45,119 nucleotides of DNA from the IMG/VR virus record IMGVR_UViG_3300025151_000071, positions 1 through 45,119 of that record; one strand, given 5' to 3'. Positions within the stretch are counted from its first letter, which is position 1. Every line of letters begins with the position of its first letter. This stretch comes from a virus. Position numbers and translations under genes: made by a program. Below, piece after piece: positions 7,846-16,379 of the stretch. The notes under the pieces were generated by a model. The model made no database searches. It was not told the origin of the DNA and was given only the letters and a program-made list of their open reading frames with translations.

Positions 7846-7967
7846 ATCCATTTTTCTAAATTTTCTAAAGTACATTCTTTGCATAACTGATGGTGAATAC
7901 CCTCAATTAATAATGTGGAATTTATTTTTGATTTCTTTCCACACAAAGAACATACCCTTCTACTCAC
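7842..7967 (-). CDS. Zinc-ribbon microprotein (41 aa)
   Basis: 41 residues starting at GTG with GAGGTGGATGA just upstream. C6-S-L-C9 and C29-K-E-C32 form two zinc knuckles separated by 19 residues that include a His pair (GIHHQL). The GTG overlaps the upstream stop (GTGA) and the stop overlaps the nuclease start (ATGA). Likely a small adaptor; target unknown. Confidence 0.58.
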   Translation of the reverse strand: MSRRVCSLCGKKSKINSTLLIEGIHHQLCKECTLENLEKWI

Positions 7968-8059
7968 TCATCCACCTCTTTTTTAGAGCAAAGCCGACAA
8001 AAGTTTTCCCCTACAACTCTAGGATGAGAGATTGGGTTACTACAATCCCTCAAAACCAC
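7964..8059 (-). CDS. Probable zinc microprotein (31 aa)
   Basis: 31 residues from a GTG at 8059, with AAGGAG nine bases upstream inside the polymerase gene. It has one Cys followed by His (DCSNPISH) and a C21-R-L-C24 knuckle, so one zinc ion could be bound by three Cys and one His. It overlaps the end of the polymerase gene by ten bases and is coupled to the next zinc microprotein by GTGA. Short and without known relatives, so moderately certain. Confidence 0.45.
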   Translation of the reverse strand: MVLRDCSNPISHPRVVGENFCRLCSKKEVDE

Positions 8060-8937
8060 TCCATCAGACTCCTTTGGTTTTGGTCGTGTTTTATTTGTGA
8101 TATCTTCCACCCCATTGCTCTAAAAATTGGTTCTGCTTTTTTCACAACAGATTCCGCATAGTGTTCCCAATCAGGAGTATAGTTTTTCATCTCATCAACG
8201 GTTAAACCGGAGACGTAAGATGGGAAAACCATTACCTGTTTAGTAGGGTGAAGATACTGTGTTATTTTTGTATTTTGCGTATTATTACTCACTCTCATAA
8301 ACAAATATGAGTCGGAAATATCTAAGTCATCAACATATTTACGATACAGAACTCCTTCTATTCCTTCTCTAACTGATGCTCTTTTACCTTCTAAAGTTCG
8401 TAAATCCATAGTGCTACAACAAGGTTGCTTCATTAAATTAAAGGTAGTTGAAATAGAAGAACAAGTTTTACATTTAACTGAAAACCTTTCAGGTTTGTAT
8501 CTGGTTCTTTTTAGAACATCTTCAATATCAATTTGACCATGTTTGACTGAGTTGTATTTATCTCTAAGATAATCTACGATTTCTTCTTCTGATTTATTCT
8601 CAGCCCACATTGTTAGTGTTTTGATTTGAACTTCTTTGGCAAGATTAGTTTCTGAGATTCTTTTTGCGGTAAAGCCCGTCATAACGAATTCATCTTCATC
8701 AAGATATTCTCCATCTTTCCATGTAATCAAACCTGCATTTCTATTCTTTGTTGTTCCTACTCCTAAAGTTTTGAAGTATTTCTCAAACTCAAGAGTTACA
8801 GGGTGTTCTTCTAAACCTAAGATATTAGGGAAAATCTTTCTAACTTCTTTGTTAAGATGTTCAACTGTTTCTTTGGCTTTTTCAATAGAATCAATTTCAA
8901 CATAGATAGAATCTGTATGACCATATACTACTTTCAT
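8050..8937 (-). CDS. polB: DNA polymerase family B, C-terminal fragment (motif C, thumb)
   Basis: 295 residues. It begins four residues before polymerase motif C: VVYGHTDSIYV, where the family normally has YGDTDS. The palm continues with the KKxY-like region (LGVGTTKNRNAGLITW) and then a helical thumb. An unusual insert has C-x2-C and a later Cys pair (KCKTC...QPCC), a possible zinc knuckle. Together with the gene just upstream it makes one complete family B polymerase; the two genes are joined by a four-base ATGA overlap. It lacks motifs A and B and cannot work alone. The first Asp of motif C is His, which is rare, while the second Asp, the essential metal ligand, is kept. Confidence 0.85.
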   Translation of the reverse strand: MKVVYGHTDSIYVEIDSIEKAKETVEHLNKEVRKIFPNILGLEEHPVTLEFEKYFKTLGVGTTKNRNAGLITWKDGEYLDEDEFVMTGFTAKRISETNLAKEVQIKTLTMWAENKSEEEIVDYLRDKYNSVKHGQIDIEDVLKRTRYKPERFSVKCKTCSSISTTFNLMKQPCCSTMDLRTLEGKRASVREGIEGVLYRKYVDDLDISDSYLFMRVSNNTQNTKITQYLHPTKQVMVFPSYVSGLTVDEMKNYTPDWEHYAESVVKKAEPIFRAMGWKISQIKHDQNQRSLMEWF

Positions 8938-10655
8938 TCTAATTCCCTCACTATAAACGCCGCTTCTCTAATTGCTTCTCTAGCACTAGCAGTTATACTA
9001 GCGGCTAAATCTACATCAGCCCAACCAAATCCCTGATATGCAATGATACCGTAGAATGAAGCCATTAATCTTTTAACGGCTAATTGGTTATTGTTCCACT
9101 TATTGTATTCAGATTTATCAGAAGCATTCTTCATGTTTCTTTTGTATTCATTACGAAGTTCCTTTAATTCTAAAACTGCTCTAGGAAGTAATCCTAATTC
9201 ATCTGTTTTGTAATATAACATATGGGTTTTAGATACTTCTGAGAAATCTTTTGGTGTTAGAATATTAACTGCAAATTCAGTTGGTTCAGCAGATTTAGTT
9301 TCCCAAGAAATATTGCGAGCAATCATCATTGAAGGATATAGACCCGCAAAATCAAATGCAGCAACCCCAAGATGAAGACCATTTGTGTTTTCACTTAATG
9401 GGTCATATACCATTGCACCTTCATAATCTACTCTTTCTTCTTTAGAACCTGTTGGTGCTTTCCATGAAGCATTACGCATAAAGTAAATACTAGCCATATT
9501 ACTCGCATAGAAGCAAGCATCAAAAGGTGCTTTTAGAAGCCGTTGTAGAGACAATACTGCATCGGTAGTGAAGTTTTCCTCATCTATCTTTACAAGCAGT
9601 TCTACGTCCTTCTGAGCATACTCTAGGTATCTTACTGTATCTTCTAACCAACCCTTAGCAAAGAATTCATTCTTATCAGGGAATTTTTCGCTCACTAGTT
9701 TCTTTTGCCCTAGTAAAGTTTCAGCAACATAGTCTAAAGCCAATGAAGGTAATGTTCCTCTTTGAGCATCATTCCATTGTCTTTCAAAAACGTGTTCTAA
9801 GGCTAAACATATTCTACCTTTTATCGGTTGATAGATGGGTGAATAATTTTGTACCTTCTTACTCATTTTTGGTTTGTTTTTCCAATATACTCCTGATACT
9901 TCATTGAAAGGTGATAGCCTTCTAGCGTCAATACCATTGAATACCATTCGTTCAATTAACTTAGGTAAATCGAACTTCCATCCAAACCACGAAATTAGCA
10001 TATCAGGATTCATTTCTTCTACCTTTTCTAGAAAGGCACTAAGCATTTCTTTTTCACTACCAAAGATACGCATACCCTCATTAGAATAACTCATTACAGG
10101 TTGAGAATCAGGAAACCAAACATAAGTTGTATATTTTCCAATCTCTTCTGTTTCATAATCAGGGTTAAACATATCCATTGGGTCTTCGGGATTTAATTTT
10201 ATTCCAAAATTATCATACACAACAATACAAGTAATTGCTCCTTCATAGTCATGGTCATCAGATACCCATTCCATATCCCAAAACCATTTACGCATTTCAT
10301 ATTCAGGCATTTCTTTGATTTCATCAACTGCGTATCTGTAATGATACCTTACATCTGCTTCATATGTTTCACCAAAAGTTGCTTGTAATTTTCTAGCATA
10401 CTTAGGATTATTCGGTCGCCACATTACTTTGACTAATTCTTGACCTTGAAGATTATGATAATCTCCTTCTTCGTATGTAAGATTGACTTGCAACTTTCCT
10501 AAATTATCCTTAATGTGAGCAGTAAGCGGTAAGTTGTTTTTCTTCTTTACAAAGAAGTAAGGCCGAAATTCATTATGACTTATTTCGTTATAAATCACAT
10601 TATTATTTTCACGCCAACTTAATCCTATACCATTTTCTGTTTCACAGATTATCAT
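8934..10655 (-). CDS. polB: DNA polymerase family B, N-terminal fragment (exonuclease, motifs A and B)
   Basis: 573 residues. The 3'-5' exonuclease domain has Exo I FWDMEW (D-x-E), Exo II in SWFGWKFDLPKL and Exo III YAQKD (Y-x3-D). Polymerase motif A is DFAGLYPSM and motif B is KRLMASFYGI. The protein stops at ...VRELE, right where motif C would follow. The next gene supplies motif C, so the active enzyme should be a heterodimer. The proofreading residues are intact. It lies between the PCNA gene and the other polymerase part, and should be the main replicase of the virus. Confidence 0.9.
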   Translation of the reverse strand: MIICETENGIGLSWRENNNVIYNEISHNEFRPYFFVKKKNNLPLTAHIKDNLGKLQVNLTYEEGDYHNLQGQELVKVMWRPNNPKYARKLQATFGETYEADVRYHYRYAVDEIKEMPEYEMRKWFWDMEWVSDDHDYEGAITCIVVYDNFGIKLNPEDPMDMFNPDYETEEIGKYTTYVWFPDSQPVMSYSNEGMRIFGSEKEMLSAFLEKVEEMNPDMLISWFGWKFDLPKLIERMVFNGIDARRLSPFNEVSGVYWKNKPKMSKKVQNYSPIYQPIKGRICLALEHVFERQWNDAQRGTLPSLALDYVAETLLGQKKLVSEKFPDKNEFFAKGWLEDTVRYLEYAQKDVELLVKIDEENFTTDAVLSLQRLLKAPFDACFYASNMASIYFMRNASWKAPTGSKEERVDYEGAMVYDPLSENTNGLHLGVAAFDFAGLYPSMMIARNISWETKSAEPTEFAVNILTPKDFSEVSKTHMLYYKTDELGLLPRAVLELKELRNEYKRNMKNASDKSEYNKWNNNQLAVKRLMASFYGIIAYQGFGWADVDLAASITASAREAIREAAFIVRELE

Positions 10656-10656
10656 T

Positions 10657-11457
10657 TCAATTCACCGAAATATGTGGGGCTTTCAAAATAAACCTATCAT
10701 TCTGAACAAAGAATAAAGGAAATTCATCTTTCAATTGTATGAATACTGCATCATCTGTTCTAGAAAAGAACTTATTCACTTGACCTGTAAACGATACAGT
10801 AGCAGGTTCTCCCTTAACTTGAACATCAGATGTTAAATTAACTGAACAAAATTCTGTAGCATTATTATGAATACTACTAGAAAGAATTATTTCACCATCA
10901 GGATGAATATCAATTTTGTAAAGAGAACTTCCGATTGCATCACATGATTTGATAGCACTATCTAAGGTATCAGGACTAATATGAATCATTGCTTCTAATG
11001 TAGTATTACTAAATTCAATAAATTCTGCGTCATTAACATCAACAGTTGAATCAAGATTAATATTCATTAAATATTCATTAAATGAAATTAGTCTTGCAAT
11101 CATGGCTTCTGTAGGGTGATTCAAAGTTTTACCATATTTGAAGGTAGATTTACCATCAGATAAAGTAATGAAATCATCAACCGTAATTGTAATATCTTCT
11201 TCCATATTTTTGATGTAGTTCAACATCTTACTAATGGAAGATACAAACATAACATCATTTGTTGATTGACCTGCAATAGAAATACAACAACCTGTTGCAG
11301 CATCGGCATTGTAGATATCTACAACACCGTTGCCACAAACAAAGGTTGCGTAATCACTAATTTCATATTTTTTGCTAGTTGAACTAACAAAGTATTTTCC
11401 TGAAAGTTTGATGTCTGTTAATGCTTCTGATAAAATCTTTTTAGATATTCTAATCAT
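10657..11457 (-). CDS. PCNA-like DNA sliding clamp
   Basis: 266 residues, the usual length of a PCNA subunit. Two similar halves are joined by a linker near the middle. The C-terminal strand LKDEFPLFFVQNDRFILKAP corresponds to the conserved 'PL...y.laP' end of PCNA. The sequence is diverged, so the call rests on length, the C-terminal motif and context: it is one base-pair gap from the polymerase gene, and an RFC small subunit is encoded nearby. The trimeric ring would tether the polymerase and other factors to DNA. Overlaps the RecA-like gene by ATGA. Confidence 0.8.
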   Translation of the reverse strand: MIRISKKILSEALTDIKLSGKYFVSSTSKKYEISDYATFVCGNGVVDIYNADAATGCCISIAGQSTNDVMFVSSISKMLNYIKNMEEDITITVDDFITLSDGKSTFKYGKTLNHPTEAMIARLISFNEYLMNINLDSTVDVNDAEFIEFSNTTLEAMIHISPDTLDSAIKSCDAIGSSLYKIDIHPDGEIILSSSIHNNATEFCSVNLTSDVQVKGEPATVSFTGQVNKFFSRTDDAVFIQLKDEFPLFFVQNDRFILKAPHISVN

Positions 11458-12350
11458 ATATTTCCTTCCCTTAATTCAGGGATTCCATACCAAGCATTCT
11501 TTCCATTTGTTGAAAAGATAACCCATTCTCTACCTACTAGGTCAGAATTGGTTTTACTCGCTTGTAACTCAGCAATATACTTAGTGTCTTTACCCTGTTT
11601 TATTTTATTAATATGTATCATTTGTATGAATTTAGCGGGTGTTGATTTGTGCCAATCAGGAACTTCTCCGATTGGAACAGGATTAACAATATCACCATAA
11701 ACAGATTTCATATGTGTTATCAAAAATCTATCTGCTTTCAATGCACAAAAAGTATCTAGTAGTCTGTTGTAGATATTGTTTCTAATCTTCCAATCAAGAG
11801 GTTTAACCATAATAGAATCTGTATCTAGAACGATACTACCATCTCTCTTGCTGCTCTTTACAAGGTGTTCTCTAAGAACATCTCCTGAGCCTTCATAGAC
11901 CTTATCTACACCATCGAGAACAACTGCCTTAACATTGCCATTCTCAATATCTTCTTTTACTAAATCACAAAATGCGTGTGCGGATTCAAAGGTTTCTTGC
12001 CAATTGGTAGTTCCATCAGAATTCATTTCTACAGGATTGAAAATAATAATATTTTCATCTCTATCATGTGCTGAATCCCATGTAGGTTCTGCCCCATTGT
12101 CGAAATCGAGAACATAAATTTTCATTCCCTTTTCTTTTTCTTCGTCAGTTCTACAGTCTAATGCTAGACCTGTTTTACCTACCTTCGGATTTCCGGTAAT
12201 AGAACAAAGTAAAAATGCTCTATCACGCTTTTGCCTTTCACTAATTTGAGAAAGAATTTTCTTCTTCATCAAATCATATTTGTTTTCGGTTATTTCTTTT
12301 TCACTTACTGCTTCATTGTTTTGTTTTTCTTTCATTTCTTTCCAAGACAT
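11454..12350 (-). CDS. RecA/RadA-like ATPase with MSWK N-terminal tag
   Basis: About 298 residues from the ATG at 12350, preceded by GGTGATAAAT; six codons upstream there is another ATG without a site. Walker A is GNPKVGKT (about 53-60) and Walker B KAVVLDGVD. A DTDS-containing loop, a THMKSVYGD segment and a C-terminal SKTNSDLVGR strand resemble the compact RecA-fold ATPases of phages (Sak4/AAA_24 type) that drive strand annealing or exchange. It begins MSWKEMKEK, close to the tag found on many proteins in 37194-44702. Likely recombination or replication restart. Confidence 0.75.
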   Translation of the reverse strand: MSWKEMKEKQNNEAVSEKEITENKYDLMKKKILSQISERQKRDRAFLLCSITGNPKVGKTGLALDCRTDEEKEKGMKIYVLDFDNGAEPTWDSAHDRDENIIIFNPVEMNSDGTTNWQETFESAHAFCDLVKEDIENGNVKAVVLDGVDKVYEGSGDVLREHLVKSSKRDGSIVLDTDSIMVKPLDWKIRNNIYNRLLDTFCALKADRFLITHMKSVYGDIVNPVPIGEVPDWHKSTPAKFIQMIHINKIKQGKDTKYIAELQASKTNSDLVGREWVIFSTNGKNAWYGIPELREGNI

Positions 12351-12624
12351 ATTTATCACCATTTTCATTTTCTATAATTTCAAAATGTTCCATCTCATAT
12401 GTTGAGTTTAGTATTTCTTCAAGTCCAAGTTCCGATACAATTAATCTAATTTCTTTAGAATTCTTGAAATGGAACTTTAGCCAATATTCTCCGGTTTCAA
12501 TGTTTTTTCTCCAAGTTAGAAAACTAGGTTCTTTTAACTTGAAGGCAAAACTTGAACCCCAAATAATACCATTTGAAATCAAGTAACTACTGAGAGTTCC
12601 GTTTGGGTTTGTCTGATAACTCAT
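12313..12624 (-). CDS. Unknown protein, 103 aa
   Basis: 103 residues, no recognised family. A strand-rich region with many aromatics (WGSSFAFKLKEPSFLTW, EYWLKFHF) could be an OB- or PH-like beta fold; the last 30 residues are charged and run over the start of the RecA-like gene (38-base overlap). It lies between the SSB-like gene and the RecA-like gene, so a replication accessory role is plausible but unproven. Confidence 0.55.
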   Translation of the reverse strand: MSYQTNPNGTLSSYLISNGIIWGSSFAFKLKEPSFLTWRKNIETGEYWLKFHFKNSKEIRLIVSELGLEEILNSTYEMEHFEIIENENGDKYVLERNERKTKQ

Positions 12625-12633
12625 TCAAATTCC

Positions 12634-13962
12634 TCAGTCAAAGAACCAATCAGAAGTTTCTTCTTCTACAAAGTCAATCTTTTCAGGACTTCCACCTCTA
12701 GCATCTAGAACGAAAATACCATTCACGTTAATTGTAGGAGATTGTAGATTACCCATATCATCAGTTGATTGTGATGTTCTACCGACTATGATTACATTAG
12801 AACCGATACCAAAATCAATATCTACGTGTTCAGGAATCCAACAAGTAGTTCCACTCCAACCATCACTCTCAAAGTCGAAATCAGTATTCAAATCATCTAG
12901 TGTTAGAATACGGTTGCCGTTCTTTGTAGGAGTCATGTTGATTGCGGTAACATTACCATCTGTGAAGACGAATCTATCAGGGTAAATCTTACTAGATACT
13001 TGACTATGATATCTATCTAAATCAACTAACGGAGAGTAATTATCTACAGACAATTCCATTATTTCATCTTGAATAACATATGATGAAGTATCAACGTATT
13101 CTTCATCTTCGGTATTCAAGTCTGCATTATACACTAGAGATTCTAAAGTTGTGTTAGTTCCACCGTGAATCTTTGTATCATCGTTTGAATTTACAATACA
13201 TAAGAAGTGTACGAATTGGAAAGTCTTTGGTGCAAAGTATTTACTTGAAATACCCTTGTAGTTAAAGAAATACTTACCCTTCTTTCCATCTACTTCACCA
13301 ATGAAAACTCCACCACGCCTGTATTCTTCTTTAGGTAGTGGCTTACCGAAGTTAGCATTAGGATTAGTACCATACATTCTAACTGAATCTAGAGGAACAA
13401 TGTAATGTCCTGAATCAATTTCAACATGATTGTTTGGTAGTTCTTTCATTATCTTGTTAGATTCTACACTATCTTTCATCATTCTACCTTCAAATGTCCC
13501 ATCAGGTAGACTTCTGAATATTGCAACTTTTCCTAGAGTGAAAGTCATATCTGCATCTCTACGATATTCGTTTACTATTCTATCTCGTTGCATAGCCATC
13601 ATGTCTCTAGCATCTTCTAGAGAGATAAAGTAACCAACGGCTTTCTTGAATAAGCCACTACTACTTTCTCTTACTGTTCCATTCTTCTGTGCGTTTCTTA
13701 CGCTGCTGAAATATTGTCTCCAAAGACCTCTCGCTAAAAGAGCGTCTTGCTCAGGGTTTACGTTATTCTGAGAACAAATCTCATCAAACTTAGCCTGAGC
13801 ATCTTCAAGGCTCATTTCTAATATTTCCGCCGCTTTCTTTATTTCTTCTGTTATTTCATTTTGCATTTTATCGCTTCCATTTTTTTCTTTGGTTTCCTTT
13901 AAGCCATTTGCCCTATCATCCAAGAAGCCAAAACCTTTGGAGTCATGTTCCCACTTCTCCAT
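12634..13962 (-). CDS. Putative single-stranded DNA-binding protein (RPA/SSB-like)
   Basis: Up to 442 residues. A helical N-terminal section is followed by beta-rich domains; GSNVIIVGRTSQS...VNGIFVLDARG looks like OB-fold strands. The protein ends in an acidic tail with aromatic tip, EEETSDWFFD, like the partner-binding tails of SSB, T4 gp32 and T7 gp2.5. It lies between the clamp loader and recombinase genes, where an SSB would be expected and none else is visible. The first ATG overlaps the RFC gene by 64 bases; an ATG at 13866 (MQNEITEE) gives a 33-base gap and may be the true start. Family membership is an inference. Confidence 0.55.
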   Translation of the reverse strand: MEKWEHDSKGFGFLDDRANGLKETKEKNGSDKMQNEITEEIKKAAEILEMSLEDAQAKFDEICSQNNVNPEQDALLARGLWRQYFSSVRNAQKNGTVRESSSGLFKKAVGYFISLEDARDMMAMQRDRIVNEYRRDADMTFTLGKVAIFRSLPDGTFEGRMMKDSVESNKIMKELPNNHVEIDSGHYIVPLDSVRMYGTNPNANFGKPLPKEEYRRGGVFIGEVDGKKGKYFFNYKGISSKYFAPKTFQFVHFLCIVNSNDDTKIHGGTNTTLESLVYNADLNTEDEEYVDTSSYVIQDEIMELSVDNYSPLVDLDRYHSQVSSKIYPDRFVFTDGNVTAINMTPTKNGNRILTLDDLNTDFDFESDGWSGTTCWIPEHVDIDFGIGSNVIIVGRTSQSTDDMGNLQSPTINVNGIFVLDARGGSPEKIDFVEEETSDWFFD

Positions 13963-14810
13963 TCTGCTTCTCCAATAATTCTCAAAAACTTAAATTTTTG
14001 AGTATGGGAAATATCTGTTTTACTAACTGTGTCGTGTAATCCAACACAAATAGTTTTCATATCGTATGAATCGTAAATCAAATTATGCACCTTCTCTAAA
14101 GCATTGTGATGTTTATTTTCTATTAGTAATTCTATTATTTCAGTAAAGGGTTTCAAATTCTTGTTGATTTGATTTTCAAGTGAGGACTTACTAAAACACG
14201 CAGCCTGTAGTTCAGTAAGCCCTCGTCTCATGTCTCCATGTAATGACTCTATGAACATTTCCAATTCTTCATCGGAATACTTATTCATTTGTTCTGAAAT
14301 GAGAACATTACGCATCACTTCAAGCATAGCATCTGCATCTAATCTTTTGAATTGATAGTTAGCACATCTCGATTGAAGTGGATGAATGATTCTGAATCTT
14401 TCATTACAGGTAATGATGAATCTACAGTTTGACGAATAACGCTCCATGATTCTCTTTAGAGCATTCTGAGCATCCTTAGTCATACCATCCATCTCATCAA
14501 GTAAGATAATCTTGAAAGGAACATCACCTACTTTCGATGTAGAGGCAATGTCCTTTATTTGGTTTCTAACTGTTTCCAACTTTCTATCATCAGACGCATT
14601 GATTTCTGTAAAATTCATTCTGAAATCTTCACCTAACATTTCTTTTGCTAAAGCAGTAGCAGCAGCAGTTTTTCCTACTCCTGCTATTCCGAATAACAAA
14701 ACATTAGGCATATCTTTTTGGATAATCCAAGATTGTGCATCTAATGTAAAACTAGGTTGTCCTATTATGTCGTTTACTTTTTGTGGTCTATATTTTTCAG
14801 TCCATAGCAT
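13899..14810 (-). CDS. Replication factor C small subunit (clamp loader ATPase)
   Basis: 303 residues, AAA+ ATPase. It starts MLWTEKYRPQ, the hallmark of RFC subunits. Walker A is GIAGVGKTA (41-49), Walker B LLDEMD (103-108, usually LDEAD), and the arginine-finger SRC motif is S147-R-C149 in HPLQSRCANYQF. The C-terminal part is helical, as in the collar domain. It would load the PCNA-like clamp on primed DNA. RFC normally pairs with a large or second subunit; the gene just downstream at 14812-15666 in gene order is the best candidate partner. Confidence 0.92.
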   Translation of the reverse strand: MLWTEKYRPQKVNDIIGQPSFTLDAQSWIIQKDMPNVLLFGIAGVGKTAAATALAKEMLGEDFRMNFTEINASDDRKLETVRNQIKDIASTSKVGDVPFKIILLDEMDGMTKDAQNALKRIMERYSSNCRFIITCNERFRIIHPLQSRCANYQFKRLDADAMLEVMRNVLISEQMNKYSDEELEMFIESLHGDMRRGLTELQAACFSKSSLENQINKNLKPFTEIIELLIENKHHNALEKVHNLIYDSYDMKTICVGLHDTVSKTDISHTQKFKFLRIIGEAEWRSGNMTPKVLASWMIGQMA

Positions 14811-14811
14811 T

Positions 14812-15666
14812 TTAATTCATCCATTTTTCTAAAGTTTGTATTGGTATTATTGGGTCTGTTTTCCTTTTCCGCTTTTTCTCTCCCAATTTTAGAAGGCGGT
14901 TTTCTGTGTTATCAACTCTCGATTGAACATATTTTCTAAATTGTTCATCTTGAATTAAGTCATCAAAGAGATGTGGTGGAAAACCAATTCTCTTTGCTAT
15001 CTTTGGTTTGATAGAATATGATTTTCTAGTAGGCATTTGCATTTTTCTATGTAATCTACCTTCGTGTGCGTAGGCTAACAATTCGTAAAAGTACGTAGCA
15101 TTCCACCTACGCTTTACAGAATAATCTACGAATGCTAATTTGTTGGGGTGTAGATTAGGTACTAACCAACTCAATATCTGAACATCGGGTGGTTTAGTTA
15201 GTAGAAGCATTTGAGATACGTCTTCTCTATCAGCATTCTTTAGATATTCACGCACCATTGAAAAGGTATCAATATCATAGTTTCTAGGCTCTTGAGAACG
15301 TGGGGCTATAGATTGTATATCTTCGGCCATTGTTCGCTTTGTGCAGCGTTTTAGAGTGCATAAAGACATGATAGATTTAGGCACGTCCTTTTGATTATCA
15401 GAAAGGAGAACCGTTTGACCTCTATATTCAAGCATGGCCCTTCTAATAATATCAGTTTTAGGTTTGTAATTGACTTCATCAATCACTAATCCCAAAGTAT
15501 CATCGAGACTAAAATTATCTAATTCTTCTATTTCATTAGCATAAAAGAATATATGATTTTCAGAAACAAATTCTAGTGCCTTTGTTTTCTTTTCTGTGTC
15601 TGTTTTTCCTACTATTATTATTGGTTTATTTTGTATGTGTTTTTTTGTTGTTTTTATTAGGCTCAT
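14812..15666 (-). CDS. Degenerate AAA-like protein, possible clamp-loader partner
   Basis: 284 residues. A weak P-loop-like stretch, IIIVGKTDTEKKTKAL (about 16-31), and a Walker B-like LGLVIDEVNY are followed by LLSDNQ, which sits where sensor 1 would be. It ends with a basic, disordered region (GEKKRKRKTD) and a short IIPIQTLEKWMN tail that could act as a PIP-like clamp-binding peptide. It lies one base from the RFC small subunit gene. This suggests an inactive AAA subunit analogous to the RFC large subunit or bacterial delta, but similarity is weak. Confidence 0.45.
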   Translation of the reverse strand: MSLIKTTKKHIQNKPIIIVGKTDTEKKTKALEFVSENHIFFYANEIEELDNFSLDDTLGLVIDEVNYKPKTDIIRRAMLEYRGQTVLLSDNQKDVPKSIMSLCTLKRCTKRTMAEDIQSIAPRSQEPRNYDIDTFSMVREYLKNADREDVSQMLLLTKPPDVQILSWLVPNLHPNKLAFVDYSVKRRWNATYFYELLAYAHEGRLHRKMQMPTRKSYSIKPKIAKRIGFPPHLFDDLIQDEQFRKYVQSRVDNTENRLLKLGEKKRKRKTDPIIPIQTLEKWMN

Positions 15667-15949
15667 TTTCGACCCTCACTTCTAATATATCATCGTATTT
15701 TGCTCCACAACTACAACTAATTTTCATTATGAACCATTTCAAATTGTTTTCATTATATGTTCCTGCTTCGTAGCCAAATGTTGCACCACCACATTCTCTA
15801 CAACCTAAAAATAATCTATTGACTGTATAATGTTCTATGATTTCATCATCTGTGGCTTCTTCTTTTGGCTCGCCCATCATTACAGATAATTTACAAATGT
15901 TGCATAGTCCTTTTTCAACTTCATTTAGATTACATCTAGAACAAAGCAT
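15626..15949 (-). CDS. Zinc-ribbon protein with three Cys pairs
   Basis: 107 residues. C3-S-R-C6 and C16-N-I-C19 form the first ribbon; CRECGG and then C-S-C form a second site in the middle. The C-terminus is basic (NKNNKKTHTK) and overlaps the start of the AAA-like gene by 41 bases. Probably a nucleic-acid-binding or adaptor protein. TGATG joins it to the gene upstream. Confidence 0.62.
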   Translation of the reverse strand: MLCSRCNLNEVEKGLCNICKLSVMMGEPKEEATDDEIIEHYTVNRLFLGCRECGGATFGYEAGTYNENNLKWFIMKISCSCGAKYDDILEVRVENEPNKNNKKTHTK

Positions 15950-16347
15950 CAGACCAACTCTTTGATTCTTAGAATATCTTCAAACCCTTCAAGAGATAGA
16001 TGTTTTCCATTATACACAATAGAAAATATTCTCATAAAATCATCCCATTCTACATTTGAATTATCTAACTTAGGTGGTAAAATATCTAAGACCTTTCCAA
16101 TTTCTGAGTTTTTTGTTATTTTCAGTATTGGTTTAGGGCGTGTTTTACTTTCACGTTCTTTCAACGTAGATGTTATTCCGTGTTGCAAAAGTGTTCTTTG
16201 TAATGAAAGTAAAAAGTTCTCATTACCTCTAAATGAAATCTTTAGCCTAACCCTATAACCGATACTACTAGCATCGTTCTTAGTGATATTACACTCAGGT
16301 TTAGGACATGAGATTAGTATTCCTTGAAGCATCTCCTTGCTGAACAT
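15949..16347 (-). CDS. Possible LAGLIDADG-like domain protein
   Basis: 132 residues. The segment IGYRVRLKISFRGNENFL, then LLSLQRTLLQHGI and KPILKITKNSEIGKVLDILP, follows the beta-beta-alpha order of a single LAGLIDADG homing-nuclease unit ('lxG...i..d.....l.i......ll..iq..l...gi'). The catalytic acidic residue expected in the first helix is not evident (QGILISCPK), so nuclease activity is doubtful. It is not inside an intein or intron in this window. Could equally be an unrelated alpha/beta protein. Confidence 0.4.
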   Translation of the reverse strand: MFSKEMLQGILISCPKPECNITKNDASSIGYRVRLKISFRGNENFLLSLQRTLLQHGITSTLKERESKTRPKPILKITKNSEIGKVLDILPPKLDNSNVEWDDFMRIFSIVYNGKHLSLEGFEDILRIKELV

Positions 16348-16379
16348 TGTAACGACTGAACAATTTTTGGCTTAAAATA

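Noticed and set aside
8930-8940. Intein remnant or frameshift explaining the split polymerase
   Set aside because: No intein splicing residues occur at either end and the ATGA junction is like other junctions in the arm. A one-base sequencing error remains possible and is stated in the finding.
15949-16347. Active homing endonuclease
   Set aside because: The sequence is only LAGLIDADG-like; the catalytic acidic residue is not evident and no intron or intein context is present.
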